A stretch of 32,960 nucleotides of DNA from a virus. Position 1 is the stretch's first letter. Every line of letters begins with the position of its first letter. The notes beneath the pieces were generated by a model. That model ran no database searches. It was not told where the DNA came from and saw only the letters and a list, made by a program, of their open reading frames with translations. Below, piece after piece: positions 21,745-30,674 of the stretch. Location: the IMG/VR virus record IMGVR_UViG_3300042317_000587, positions 1-32,960 of that record; one strand, given 5' to 3'. Position numbers and translations under genes: made by a program.

Positions 21745-22446
21745 TTAATTATACGACTTCTTTTGCCAGAATAACTTTTTATACCCCCCATAAAGAGTTT
21801 TTCCTATTTGATATAAAGAATTTTTAACAAACCTATCATCATATTTAGATCTTATAGACTCCCAACTATCTCTTTTAATTGGAATAATTTGAACTATTGG
21901 AGTACCCTCTGGAATGATACCCTCAAAATCTTGTTTAAGAAAAAATGGTATTTCTCCACCCATAGAGTACATGTCTGTATCCATAACTCCAGATGTTGTG
22001 GTAAATGGTAGATCAAATCTATTTAATGGGTGCGTAAATATTGCACTATATCCTTTTGGTGTTTGAGTACCCCATTTTAGATTCCAAGCATAGAGTGAAT
22101 TTGAATGGCCACTTGGCCTTGGAAGAGTTTTTGCCATCGCTGGATTTCTATTCATAATTGGCTGTGGTTGCTCTGTCCATCTAAACTCAGTTATCCCTTG
22201 ATCATTTTTACTTACTATGATGTCACACCAAGTTGTGATTGTATACCCTGTTAAAAATGAATCCATGAAAGGTGAGCATAGTTTAACATCTTTATTAAGT
22301 CCATTATCGCCCATAACCATTTCTCCACCTATAAAATTGGTAGCATTTTTATACCATTCAGGAATTAATGATTTGGAGGGTAGTGGGGTAGGAAGTTTAA
22401 TATCTGTATCTAAATCCATTGGAATAAAGTTAATTTTCCTAGCCAT
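21745..22446 (-). CDS. Conserved phage protein of unknown function, paralogue B
   Basis: 233 residues, paralogue of the gene at 14624: 'KSLIPEWYKNATNFI', 'CSPFMDSFLTGY', 'PKGYSAIFTHPLNRFDLPF', 'TTSGVMDTD', 'IPFFLKQDF', 'IPEGTPIVQIIPIKRDSW' are shared. The last 25 residues are basic and aromatic (GGYKKLFWQKKSYN). It stands outside the dioxygenase operon, between fibres and a membrane protein. Function unknown; both copies may share a role in surface or fibre modification. Confidence 0.7.
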   Translation of the reverse strand: MARKINFIPMDLDTDIKLPTPLPSKSLIPEWYKNATNFIGGEMVMGDNGLNKDVKLCSPFMDSFLTGYTITTWCDIIVSKNDQGITEFRWTEQPQPIMNRNPAMAKTLPRPSGHSNSLYAWNLKWGTQTPKGYSAIFTHPLNRFDLPFTTTSGVMDTDMYSMGGEIPFFLKQDFEGIIPEGTPIVQIIPIKRDSWESIRSKYDDRFVKNSLYQIGKTLYGGYKKLFWQKKSYN

Positions 22447-22449
22447 ATA

Positions 22450-23361
22450 TTATTTATCTACCGTTAAAAATGAAACTATGCCTACAAGAACTATTAGTCC
22501 AGCATATGAAGTTAATACTGAATAATATTTCTTTAATGGAGTTCCAAAGTATGACTTTCCAATAGCCAAACATTTGTGAACTGGAGAAAGTATATATCCT
22601 GCATAATCTACTGCAAAGAATAATGGGAGGTACTCAATACCAAATATTGATACTGCTATAGCGGTAAATCCACCAAACTTGCTTGAACTCCCCAATGCTA
22701 GGCTTCCTAAGAATCCAGCAATTAAAGCAACGATCAAAAGACCATCTTGTCTTGCTGATTCAACAAATGACACTATGTGATCGCTGTACTGTGTTATAAC
22801 GTTGCCTAAAACGATGATTAAGGCCACTACAGCAAGTGTTTTAACGTATCCTACTATCTGTTGCCTATCTTCTTCAATAGATGTCTTTTTCTTTGTTATA
22901 GACAGTTCTATATCATCTTCTTTTAATACCGCAAAAATATAAAACATAATAAAGACTAAGGCTGCAAAAAGAAGTGGTGCAACCCTTCCTAGAAATTGAG
23001 TATAAGTTATTCCCAATACTGCAATTGGAAGTATTACAGTTTTTTCTAATGGGGACCAAAAGTAATAATGGTGAGTTGCTAGATAGTCAACAATACCAAA
23101 TTTTTCTCTTTTTTTATTATTGGGTGCAAGTGTATCCAGTACCCCAGCAGACACCACAACTCTACCACTAATTGGCAAAACTCCAGATACTGCAGATGTT
23201 AAAGCAACCACTGCTCTTTTTGATTTAATATTTCTTGCTAAAAACTCATAAACAGGAATAAACACATTATTTTTTTTAGCCACAAATGACAATGCCATTA
23301 CGGCAGCAAGAAGAACTAGATATTCTTGATTATTTAGTAACAACGAGAATATAGATTCCAT
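22450..23361 (-). CDS. Multi-pass membrane protein, DUF401-like transporter
   Basis: 303 residues, about eight hydrophobic helices. It resembles the DUF401 family of predicted integral membrane permeases: 'SAVSGVLPISGRVVVSAGVL' stands where that family has its Leu-Pro-Met-Pro-Gly-Gly loop, and 'HHYYFWSPLEKTVILPIAVL' lies at the place of the WFRHxWEYxWPLYP motif. The C-terminal half has 'LIVALIAGFLGSLALGSSSK' and 'PVHKCLAIGKSYFGTP'. The family's substrate is unknown. No signal peptide cleavage site is visible. It is a strange gene to find in a fibre cluster and begins within the last codons of the U32-methyltransferase fusion. Confidence 0.5.
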   Translation of the reverse strand: MESIFSLLLNNQEYLVLLAAVMALSFVAKKNNVFIPVYEFLARNIKSKRAVVALTSAVSGVLPISGRVVVSAGVLDTLAPNNKKREKFGIVDYLATHHYYFWSPLEKTVILPIAVLGITYTQFLGRVAPLLFAALVFIMFYIFAVLKEDDIELSITKKKTSIEEDRQQIVGYVKTLAVVALIIVLGNVITQYSDHIVSFVESARQDGLLIVALIAGFLGSLALGSSSKFGGFTAIAVSIFGIEYLPLFFAVDYAGYILSPVHKCLAIGKSYFGTPLKKYYSVLTSYAGLIVLVGIVSFLTVDK

Positions 23362-24967
23362 TCCACCAGTCCCTTTCAGACTCGATATCGTTCAAGATAA
23401 CCTTTGAATATATTGGTTTAAGGTTACTTTTAATAATTCCATCTTGAGTGCCTTTTACTACCCCATCAAAGTTGGCATCATCGATAACAATTATACAGTA
23501 ATCATCAAATGTTTCATAGTAGTACTGAATAGCCTCTGATATAGCCTCTGCTTCGTGAGGCCCATCATAAAAAAATAAGTTTATGTTTCTAATCTTATTT
23601 AGATCAGTTTTTAGCATATCAGAATGATGAACAGTAACATTGCTACCCTTTGAATATTTAGATATGTTGTCCATAAAGGTAGATTTTTTATTTTCAGGCA
23701 TAGGTTCTTTTGTTAATGGATTTATGTCTGCTTTCCAATCATCAACAAAATGAGCATTTACTTTATTATCTTTTAATACCGCACACGCTGTAGCACCTAT
23801 ATAAGATCCAATTTCTAAATAATTAGATGCCTCTTTTGCGAGGGCATTTAAAAGAAATTGAACCCTATTACTAGTTAACCCTGGAACATCTACATCAATA
23901 GGCTTATTAACAGAATCTACTAATTCATTTGTGACTAGCGTCACATATTTATGAAATTCTTTTCCAAATTTTGCTTTCATTATTTTGTCACAAAATCCAC
24001 AATCCCAACAATCAAATTTACATGTTTGAATCTTTTTACGCCAAATATCTATTGGCTTATCTTGTAAATTAGTTTCTTCTATAAATGGTTTAAATCCATC
24101 AAATAGATATTCTTCATTATTTGCATACCTTCTAATAATATCCATAGTTTCATATAATCTTGTAATAGATTCTCTGCCATGCATCTTAAATACATCAATA
24201 CCATATTTTTCTTTTAATTCTACCCAGTCTTCTTTCCAAGGTGTTAAATTAGCAGTTTTAAGATATATTGCAGGGTCTTGAAAGTCCCACTTAGGACAAG
24301 ACACTCTACTCATAGGATCAGCAAAATATTGAGGCATTCCAAGCATTCTAGTATTGTTCATTTGATAATGCTCATCCATCATTATGCATCCTCCAGCACA
24401 ACCTTCGTTGGCTAATAATGAAATCACTACACCTGCTTTATCTTTTGCTTTTTTAATTTTTTCTAATTTTTCATAATCACGCATTAAATCACGATCTAGA
24501 TTTATATATTTGAATCCTGCTTCTGCAAGTTTAATAATGTCTCTAGGTTCTGTTACGTTACGAAGTATTGTATTTTTTATAAATAACTCTGGAAACCTTG
24601 CTTGAATTTGACCAGTTGCTACCCAATGAGTATGTGGAATAGTTGCAGTTCTTATACCAGCATCGTATAGTTGTTGAAAATTATCTAAAAATAAATCAAG
24701 ATTTTTTTGATCTGGCCTTACTTCTATATTATTAAAAGTAGCAGATACCTTTATACCAAGGTGTTTTTGAATATTTAACGCTGTTTCTATAGCAATAACG
24801 TCTGCATCTTCAGTTTTAAAAATATCACCCATAGCATCTTGAGTAAATGGAGGCATTCTTGAGGTAAAGTAAATATCATATATATGCTCTTTGTAATCAG
24901 ATAAAAATTGATAAAACTCAGTAAACTGTTTTTCGTTTAATTTAGGATTAAGAGGTACACTAAACAT
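23330..24967 (-). CDS. U32-like TIM-barrel protein fused to a SAM methyltransferase
   Basis: 545 residues with two domains. Residues 1-285 look like the U32 peptidase/UbiU-TrhP superfamily: 'ISLLANEGCAGGCIMMDEHY' and 'MSRVSCPKWDF' provide cysteines, 'DVFKMHGRE' resembles the KIEGR motif, and 'TCKFDCWDCGFCDKI' (CxxxCxxCxxC, near 315-330) may hold an iron-sulphur cluster. Residues about 375-545 are a class I methyltransferase: 'SNYLEIGSYIGATACAVL' (SAM-binding loop), 'NAHFVDDW', 'FFYDGPHEAEAISEAIQYYY', 'IIVIDDANFDGVVKG'. U32 members TrhP, RlhA and UbiU/V install hydroxyls, so a hydroxylation-plus-methylation activity is possible. Substrate unknown. It overlaps both neighbours. Confidence 0.7.
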   Translation of the reverse strand: MFSVPLNPKLNEKQFTEFYQFLSDYKEHIYDIYFTSRMPPFTQDAMGDIFKTEDADVIAIETALNIQKHLGIKVSATFNNIEVRPDQKNLDLFLDNFQQLYDAGIRTATIPHTHWVATGQIQARFPELFIKNTILRNVTEPRDIIKLAEAGFKYINLDRDLMRDYEKLEKIKKAKDKAGVVISLLANEGCAGGCIMMDEHYQMNNTRMLGMPQYFADPMSRVSCPKWDFQDPAIYLKTANLTPWKEDWVELKEKYGIDVFKMHGRESITRLYETMDIIRRYANNEEYLFDGFKPFIEETNLQDKPIDIWRKKIQTCKFDCWDCGFCDKIMKAKFGKEFHKYVTLVTNELVDSVNKPIDVDVPGLTSNRVQFLLNALAKEASNYLEIGSYIGATACAVLKDNKVNAHFVDDWKADINPLTKEPMPENKKSTFMDNISKYSKGSNVTVHHSDMLKTDLNKIRNINLFFYDGPHEAEAISEAIQYYYETFDDYCIIVIDDANFDGVVKGTQDGIIKSNLKPIYSKVILNDIESERDWWNGIYILVVTK

Positions 24968-25686
24968 TACAGATTAAATTCTGGTTCTGTTACAATACCC
25001 TCTTCTTCTTGTTGAGAGTATGGCATATGTATGCCAAATCTTGTGTGCAATACAACATTTAAATCTTTAATTGTATTAGCGTTCTTTATTAACTGATCTA
25101 TAATTTGTTGTTTTGATAATAGGGTAGCAACTTTTTGATTATAATCATTTACCTTTTCTACTACCTTGGATGCCAAATCTGATACAGATATTCCTCTTTC
25201 TGTAGCAAGTATTGTTAAAACTGGGGTAGAAGATGTATTATCTTTCATATATCCAAATGCCTCTTTCTTTTGTTCATCCCAACTAATCATTTCTACATTA
25301 GATGAGTTAACGTTTAATTTTTCTAGTTCTCTATTATAGTGCATATGTAGCATTTTTGTCATTACTGCTTTCATAAATAATACTGTATTGGCAATATCAT
25401 CTTCTGTAAGATAGTATTTAACCTTTTCTGATAAAGGTTCCATAGATTCTGCAAATATTTGTTTTTCAAAAGTGTTAGGTTTTACACTTATATAATCTCT
25501 TGATATGCCAGCAAACTTCCATGCCTTAGCCACATTTTCTGGTACTACCATTCCATTGTATTTTGTTAAATCAGTTCTACTTTCAGCCTCTGGAGGTAAG
25601 TATCCTACTGTATGATGCAACCAATGTCCGTATCTTTGAATTGGTGCTAATTCTTGATCTGTCTTACTCTCTAAAATTAAATACAT
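24967..25686 (-). CDS. Hypothetical protein between coiled-coil and fusion genes
   Basis: 239 residues from the ATG at 25686, chosen for the strong GGAGGG site before it; an upstream ATG at 25713 lies inside the previous gene and lacks one. It is helical, with 'YGHWLHHTVGYLPPEAESR' near the start and 'NDYNQKVATLLSKQQIIDQL' near the end, without known domain. It overlaps the previous gene by 23 bases and the next by one (TAATG), so it is in one operon with a coiled-coil protein and the U32-methyltransferase fusion. Function unknown. Confidence 0.65.
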   Translation of the reverse strand: MYLILESKTDQELAPIQRYGHWLHHTVGYLPPEAESRTDLTKYNGMVVPENVAKAWKFAGISRDYISVKPNTFEKQIFAESMEPLSEKVKYYLTEDDIANTVLFMKAVMTKMLHMHYNRELEKLNVNSSNVEMISWDEQKKEAFGYMKDNTSSTPVLTILATERGISVSDLASKVVEKVNDYNQKVATLLSKQQIIDQLIKNANTIKDLNVVLHTRFGIHMPYSQQEEEGIVTEPEFNL

Positions 25687-26410
25687 GCTGTCCCTCCAAT
25701 TGTTGCTTATCATTATTTCCCTGAATTATTTCTAAAGTTCTTTGTTGCATAGAGTTTATTTCTATTTGTTTTTGAGTAGAAAATGAAATAGCATATTTCA
25801 TAGTTTCGTATTGATGGTCTGGATCTAATTGTAGAATTGCTTCCATATTTCCAGCACCTATTCTTCCATAAGATATCATATCTAGTGCTGCTTGTCTACC
25901 AAGTCTTTCTGTCCAATATTCTTTTTCAAGTCTTTCTTCTTCCTCTTCATTTCCATAAATTTCTAACATATTTCTTCCATCTGGTAATAATGCTTCTCCA
26001 GAGTCGATCATTGAATTAATTAAATCTAAATATTTTTGTCTTTCTTTATATGCTGCTTCTAGCCTTCTTAATACTCTATTTTTATCTTGAATATTTTTTC
26101 TTATTTCAATGTCATGAAGTTTTTTTTGAATTTTAGATTTAGCATTATCTTTCATCTCTTCTTCAAGATCTGCTTGTGTTTGATATTTTTCTGCTAGTAA
26201 TTCCATATCTTCTAGCATTTCTTCACGAGTTCTTAACTCAATCAAAAATTGTCTAAATTTTGCATACGTAGTAAATTGAGCATTTCCAATAAAGTGATCT
26301 ATCTTAAATTTTGGTGTGCCAAATTCTTTTTTAACAACAATATCTAATAAATTTCTATCTTTATCTGACAAGTTATTTGTTTCAGTTAGTATATTTATAT
26401 CTTTATTCAT
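25664..26410 (-). CDS. Coiled-coil hypothetical protein
   Basis: 248 residues from the ATG at 26410 (TAATG junction, GGAGAG ahead). Residues 70-180 are a long charged coiled coil ('KYQTQADLEEEMKDNAKSKI', 'EIRKNIQDKNRVLRRLEAAY'); a second helical part follows, with 'TERLGRQAALDMISYGRIGA'. No enzyme motif. It follows a fibre gene directly and may be an adaptor or assembly factor. Confidence 0.6.
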   Translation of the reverse strand: MNKDINILTETNNLSDKDRNLLDIVVKKEFGTPKFKIDHFIGNAQFTTYAKFRQFLIELRTREEMLEDMELLAEKYQTQADLEEEMKDNAKSKIQKKLHDIEIRKNIQDKNRVLRRLEAAYKERQKYLDLINSMIDSGEALLPDGRNMLEIYGNEEEEERLEKEYWTERLGRQAALDMISYGRIGAGNMEAILQLDPDHQYETMKYAISFSTQKQIEINSMQQRTLEIIQGNNDKQQLEGQHVFNFRE

Positions 26411-28638
26411 TAATCTCTCCAATATGCGTGTCCAGAACTTCTACCTGGTGCTCCAGTAGGTTGCATAGATGCTCCACCTTCATAACCAGTATCAGTATTA
26501 TAACTCCATCTCCAAGATCTATTGTTTTGCCCTTGAGCATTATACATACCAAGCATATATTGATGATATTGACCCATTGTCATATTTTCTTCTCCTGAAT
26601 CTCCAATTGGTTTTGTATATGTTGTAATTTGTGAATCTGTTGTTAGATTCCATTTTCTAAGATTAAATCCACCATTATAACTACCTTCATTTCCAGCATA
26701 TCCAACATTTAATTTTGTAGGCATAGATTTTTGTTGTCCATGTGCACCAATTCTAACTCCAGATGACATAGTTTCTGTTGCAAAAACTAATTTCATACTT
26801 GTAGAGTCTGCGTGGTAGTATCCAGCAGTTTCTGTAAACACTCCTCCAGCACCAGTTCCATCATTTTGCAAAAATGATAAACCAAATGTTGTTCCAGCAG
26901 TTTCTGTTGCTAGATTAAATCTTGCTACCACCGAAGATCCTAGTCCATTAGCAATCCAAGCCTTTGCTGTTTCGTCTTGTTGAACAGTTGCAGCATCTGC
27001 TACTGTAACTGGTGTATCCATTGCTGATTGTTTTGTATATGCACTATTTGTTCTCATATTAAATACCGATGTATTTGTAAATGCACCTACTCCACCAGTT
27101 CCCCATATAAAAGCCCTATCTCTATTATGGGCACCAGAAGTATAGTTTGCACTATTTTGCAATAAATCTCCTAGATTTGTGGATATGTCAGTAGATACAT
27201 TTATAATATTAACATTTCTCCAAGGTACATTGTCTTTATACCCCGCTGCTGTATACCCATAGTTAATAATTTGTCTAAATAAGAAAGGAACTGTTACTGT
27301 AATATTTAATGTAGCATCAGTTGAGTTTCCAATTGAATCTGTTGCTCTAATTGTTGGACTATATAAAACTGATGGTGCATTTGTATACACTTCATTATAT
27401 GTTCCACTTAAAACACCTGTACTTGAATTAAGAGTTGATCCAGGTGGTAAAGATCCAGATGCTAAAGAATATGTCATAGCATTTGATTCTTCATCAGTAA
27501 ATCCATTATTAATTGAAAATGCTGTAGCATATGTTGCAGAATATGTTGATGTTGCACCAAATATAGGTTCTGCGTTTACAACAATACTTGTTGAGGCAGA
27601 AGTTGCTTGTCCATCAGCATTTGTTACTATAAAGTTTGTATATGTATTTGGAGGAACAACATTTACTCCAGTATCAATTGTTATTTGTGTTGATGTATGA
27701 GAAACTTGTGAGGATGGTACAGTAAAAGCATTCATAACAACAGTTGGTGAATCAAAATTTTGTCCACTAATATTTATAATTGCTGCAAAGTTAGGATCAA
27801 TTCTATTTGCTGAAGTTGCACCAGATGTTACTGAAATGCTATTTATAACTGGTGATTGAGTAAAGAATGTATACCATCCTTGTTCAGTATATGATTCAAA
27901 AGATTTATTTGTTGTATTATAAATAATAGTTCCAAATGCTGCAGACACTGGTCTTGCAGATGCTGAAACTTGAGCAATGTTTCCAATTGTATCCCAATGT
28001 GATCCAGTATATACTTTTATAACTGATGTTGATGCGGATGAATCTATCCACAGTGTTCCAGAAGATGGTTCAGATGGTGATGCTGATGAATAAGGAATGC
28101 TAGGTTCATAAAGTGTTGATGCTGAAGTTTGTGTTAAATACAAAGAACTAGCATTTGATTGAGTTAAATATGATGCAGATGCTGTTGAAATATTAAGTTT
28201 TGATGCTAACTCACTTGTTACAGTTGTTGCAAAATTTTCATCATCTCCTAATGCTGCTGCTAGTTCATTTAGGGTATCTAAAGCACCAGGTGCACCTCCA
28301 ACTAAATAATTAACTGCTGCTGCAGAGGCTGTTACTATTGTTGATGTTAAATCTATAACTGATAATTGTTCGTCTGTATATGATGCTGCTGCTGCAGATG
28401 CTGTTATGATTGTTGATGTTAAATCTATGTTAGATAGTTCTTGGTCTGTGTAGGCTACGGCTGCTGCAGAGGCTGCTTGAATAGCAGGAGTTAAGTCGGG
28501 GGTAGCATTGTCGGTATATGTCATTGCTTCTTGCATTACGTGTGCAGAAGCAGCATTTACCATAGTAATCATTTCTGATTCATTTACTATTTCAGTATCT
28601 GCTGTAAAAATCTTTGATAGTTCTCTTGAGTTTGACAA
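26410..28638 (-). CDS. Tail fibre with Ig-like domains and a fibre head
   Basis: 742 residues starting with TTG at 28638 (GGAGGGG ahead). Residues 1-150 hold helical shaft repeats ('TASAAAASYTDEQLSVIDLT') and the 'APGALDTLNELAAALGDDEN' module; 155-220 have 'PSSGTLWIDSSAS'; 263-355 an IPT/TIG Ig-like domain ('INISGQNFDSPTVVMNAFTV'); 356-450 a cadherin or He_PIG-type Ig domain ('NAMTYSLASGSLPPGSTLNS'); 450-742 a Gly/Asn/Thr-rich receptor-binding head. It is probably a receptor-binding fibre. The N-terminal module is shared with the genes at 20292, 28669 and 32066. Confidence 0.85.
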   Translation of the reverse strand: MSNSRELSKIFTADTEIVNESEMITMVNAASAHVMQEAMTYTDNATPDLTPAIQAASAAAVAYTDQELSNIDLTSTIITASAAAASYTDEQLSVIDLTSTIVTASAAAVNYLVGGAPGALDTLNELAAALGDDENFATTVTSELASKLNISTASASYLTQSNASSLYLTQTSASTLYEPSIPYSSASPSEPSSGTLWIDSSASTSVIKVYTGSHWDTIGNIAQVSASARPVSAAFGTIIYNTTNKSFESYTEQGWYTFFTQSPVINSISVTSGATSANRIDPNFAAIINISGQNFDSPTVVMNAFTVPSSQVSHTSTQITIDTGVNVVPPNTYTNFIVTNADGQATSASTSIVVNAEPIFGATSTYSATYATAFSINNGFTDEESNAMTYSLASGSLPPGSTLNSSTGVLSGTYNEVYTNAPSVLYSPTIRATDSIGNSTDATLNITVTVPFLFRQIINYGYTAAGYKDNVPWRNVNIINVSTDISTNLGDLLQNSANYTSGAHNRDRAFIWGTGGVGAFTNTSVFNMRTNSAYTKQSAMDTPVTVADAATVQQDETAKAWIANGLGSSVVARFNLATETAGTTFGLSFLQNDGTGAGGVFTETAGYYHADSTSMKLVFATETMSSGVRIGAHGQQKSMPTKLNVGYAGNEGSYNGGFNLRKWNLTTDSQITTYTKPIGDSGEENMTMGQYHQYMLGMYNAQGQNNRSWRWSYNTDTGYEGGASMQPTGAPGRSSGHAYWRD

Positions 28639-28657
28639 TTTTTATTCCCCTCCCTTT

Positions 28658-28663
28658 ATTATA
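28658..28663 (-). promoter_or_regulatory. -10 element before the 26410 fibre gene
   Basis: The minus strand has a perfect TATAAT followed by GGAGGGG and a TTG start. It sits next to a perfect 6-bp inverted repeat (AACTTA/TAAGTT, 28663-28675). No -35 is seen. Confidence 0.35.
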
Positions 28664-28668
28664 ACTTA

Positions 28669-30276
28669 TTAAGTTAAGTACCTAATTATTACTATACCGC
28701 TACCGCCAGCACCAGCATAAAGATAAAGTCCACCAGTTCCACTATATCCTCCACCTCCACCACCACCACCAGTATTTACTGAACCATCAACATTTCCTTT
28801 TACTGTTGGAAAATATATATCTGAAGTTCCAGAACCACCAGTTCCTTGTCCTCCACCACCATTTCCACCAGAACCTGGAGTGTTTCCGCTAAGGTATCCA
28901 CTTCCACCAGCAATACCACCACCACCACCACCAGCATAATATGTTGATGTTCCAGATATAGAACTTAATGCTCCTACTCCACCACTTCCACCAATAGTTC
29001 TTCCTCCACTAACTGTTTCTGCGGCACCGCCAGCACCTCCTCCACCACCACATGGGTAAGGATTTGATTGTGTTGTAGGAATTCCTCCACCATAACCTTG
29101 AACTGGACTTGTTGCAGGAGAACTAATTGTGCTGCTAAGTGAATCTGCAATGCTTTGATACCCTGTTCCTCCTCCAGAACCTCCATTTCCACCTTTGCCT
29201 GGACCACCTCCAAACCCACCACCAGTAGATGTTATTGAAAAAACTGAAGAATCTACACCTGATGTTCCATTTCCTGCAGAATTAATACTTCTTCCAGGAC
29301 CTCCAGAACCAATAACAACGTTATATGTATTAGATGCAATTGTCGTGCTTCCAGTTCTAAAACCTCCAGCACCACCACCAGCACCGTAAGAACCTCCACC
29401 ACCACCACCAGCAACAATTAGATATTCAACTAATAAAGAATCTAAAGCAACAAAAGAACCTGTTCCAGTAAATGTATGAATTGTATATGAACCAAATTGT
29501 GTAATATTTCCCCCAATTGCCTTTTGTTTAGTTAATCTAGGTTGCTTAAATAAATTTAATGCATAACTTTGCAATACTGGTGCAGATGCAGTAGAAGTAT
29601 CAATCCAAATACGTCCATCTATATTTCCAGAACTAGGAGAAGCACTACTAATTACAATTCTATTATTTAATTCATTTACAGAAGCAGTTGATGCAGTTAC
29701 AATAGCAGAAGATAAATCTATACCCGCTAATTCTGAATCAGTATAATTAACAGCAGCAGTTGATGCTGAAACAATTGCTGCAGAAAGATCTATAGTTAAT
29801 AGTTCAGAATCTGTATATGCCACAGCGGCTGCTGAAGCAGTAATTATTGTATTAGTTAAATCTATATTAGATATTTCTTGGTCTGTGTATGCTACTGCTG
29901 CTGCAGATGCTGCTTGAATAGCGGGAGTTAAATCTGGAGTAGCGTTATCAGTATAAATATTTGCAGAAGATAATGCCGCTGCACTTGCGTTATTAATTGT
30001 TGTAAGAACACTTGAAGCAAAACTTTGATCATCATTTAATGCTGCTGCTAACTCATTTAAAGTATTTAATGCACCTGGTGCACCATCAATTAAATAATTA
30101 ACTGCTGCAGCACTTGCTGTTTGAATAGTTGAAGATAAATCAATAACTGCTAACTCTGAATCTGCATAAGCAGCAGCCGCAGCCGAAGCGGTATTGATAG
30201 CAATATTTAATCTATCACTATTAACAATAGGACTATTAGCACTAAAAATGTTTGATATATCTCTTGTTCTACCCAA
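28669..30276 (-). CDS. Glycine-rich tail fibre adhesin A
   Basis: 535 residues with a TTG start at 30276 (weak upstream GGGAAG). Residues 1-210: repeated shaft units ('AAVAYTDSELLTIDLS' type), with sequence close to the 26410 gene. Residues 215-285: a linker with 'GRIWIDTSTASAPVLQSYAL'. Residues 285-535: glycine-rich domain with runs of GGGGG and 'GSGGGTGYQ', ending 'GGSGIVIIRYLT'. Such domains form stacked polyglycine helices in phage adhesins and probably bind receptors. The C-terminal GIVIIRY motif is shared with the gene at 30675 (GIIIIKY). Confidence 0.85.
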   Translation of the reverse strand: MGRTRDISNIFSANSPIVNSDRLNIAINTASAAAAAYADSELAVIDLSSTIQTASAAAVNYLIDGAPGALNTLNELAAALNDDQSFASSVLTTINNASAAALSSANIYTDNATPDLTPAIQAASAAAVAYTDQEISNIDLTNTIITASAAAVAYTDSELLTIDLSAAIVSASTAAVNYTDSELAGIDLSSAIVTASTASVNELNNRIVISSASPSSGNIDGRIWIDTSTASAPVLQSYALNLFKQPRLTKQKAIGGNITQFGSYTIHTFTGTGSFVALDSLLVEYLIVAGGGGGGSYGAGGGAGGFRTGSTTIASNTYNVVIGSGGPGRSINSAGNGTSGVDSSVFSITSTGGGFGGGPGKGGNGGSGGGTGYQSIADSLSSTISSPATSPVQGYGGGIPTTQSNPYPCGGGGGAGGAAETVSGGRTIGGSGGVGALSSISGTSTYYAGGGGGGIAGGSGYLSGNTPGSGGNGGGGQGTGGSGTSDIYFPTVKGNVDGSVNTGGGGGGGGYSGTGGLYLYAGAGGSGIVIIRYLT

Positions 30277-30277
30277 T

Positions 30278-30643
30278 TTAAGCGGAAATTACTTCTTCCC
30301 ATTCCCCCTTGTTATCATTCCAAATATAAAGTTTTTCGTCATTTGGATATGCTATTGGGGCTTCCCAATTACATGTATCTTCATTTAATATAAATTTGCT
30401 ATAAGGCTTTGGGGGTATGAAAGCATCTTTTTCTTCATTATATGTATATCCAATACCAGCATAATTTTTTCTAATATTATAATTATATGAAGTTTGTTTC
30501 CATATACCTCCTAAAAGAGTGTTACAGAATGCAGCACCAACTGCTTCTGATTCATTACCTTCTGCGTCTTTACAATTATCATTATCAACAACAATTACTC
30601 TTTGTACAATGTTGTCTGCATTTATCTCTGCATAATGTGCCAT
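30278..30643 (-). CDS. Conserved small phage protein (cyanophage-like)
   Basis: 121 residues. 'MAHYAEINADNIVQRVIVVD', 'WKQTSYNYN.RKNYAGIGYTY', 'DAFIPPKPY' and 'LNEDTCNWEAPIAYP' are a pattern I know from tail regions of T4-like cyanophages and other marine or freshwater phages, where it is an uncharacterised virion-linked protein. A strong AAGGAGGT site and TATAAT element precede the start. Surrounded by glycine-rich fibres. Function not known. Confidence 0.75.
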   Translation of the reverse strand: MAHYAEINADNIVQRVIVVDNDNCKDAEGNESEAVGAAFCNTLLGGIWKQTSYNYNIRKNYAGIGYTYNEEKDAFIPPKPYSKFILNEDTCNWEAPIAYPNDEKLYIWNDNKGEWEEVISA

Positions 30644-30663
30644 ATTTTATTACCTCCTTTTAT

Positions 30664-30669
30664 ATTATA
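30664..30669 (-). promoter_or_regulatory. -10 element before gene 30278
   Basis: The minus strand has TATAAT in a very AT-rich 31-base gap, followed by AAGGAGGT and the ATG at 30643. No -35 is visible; several overlapping AT-rich hexamers make the assignment weak. Confidence 0.35.
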
Positions 30670-30674
30670 TATTA

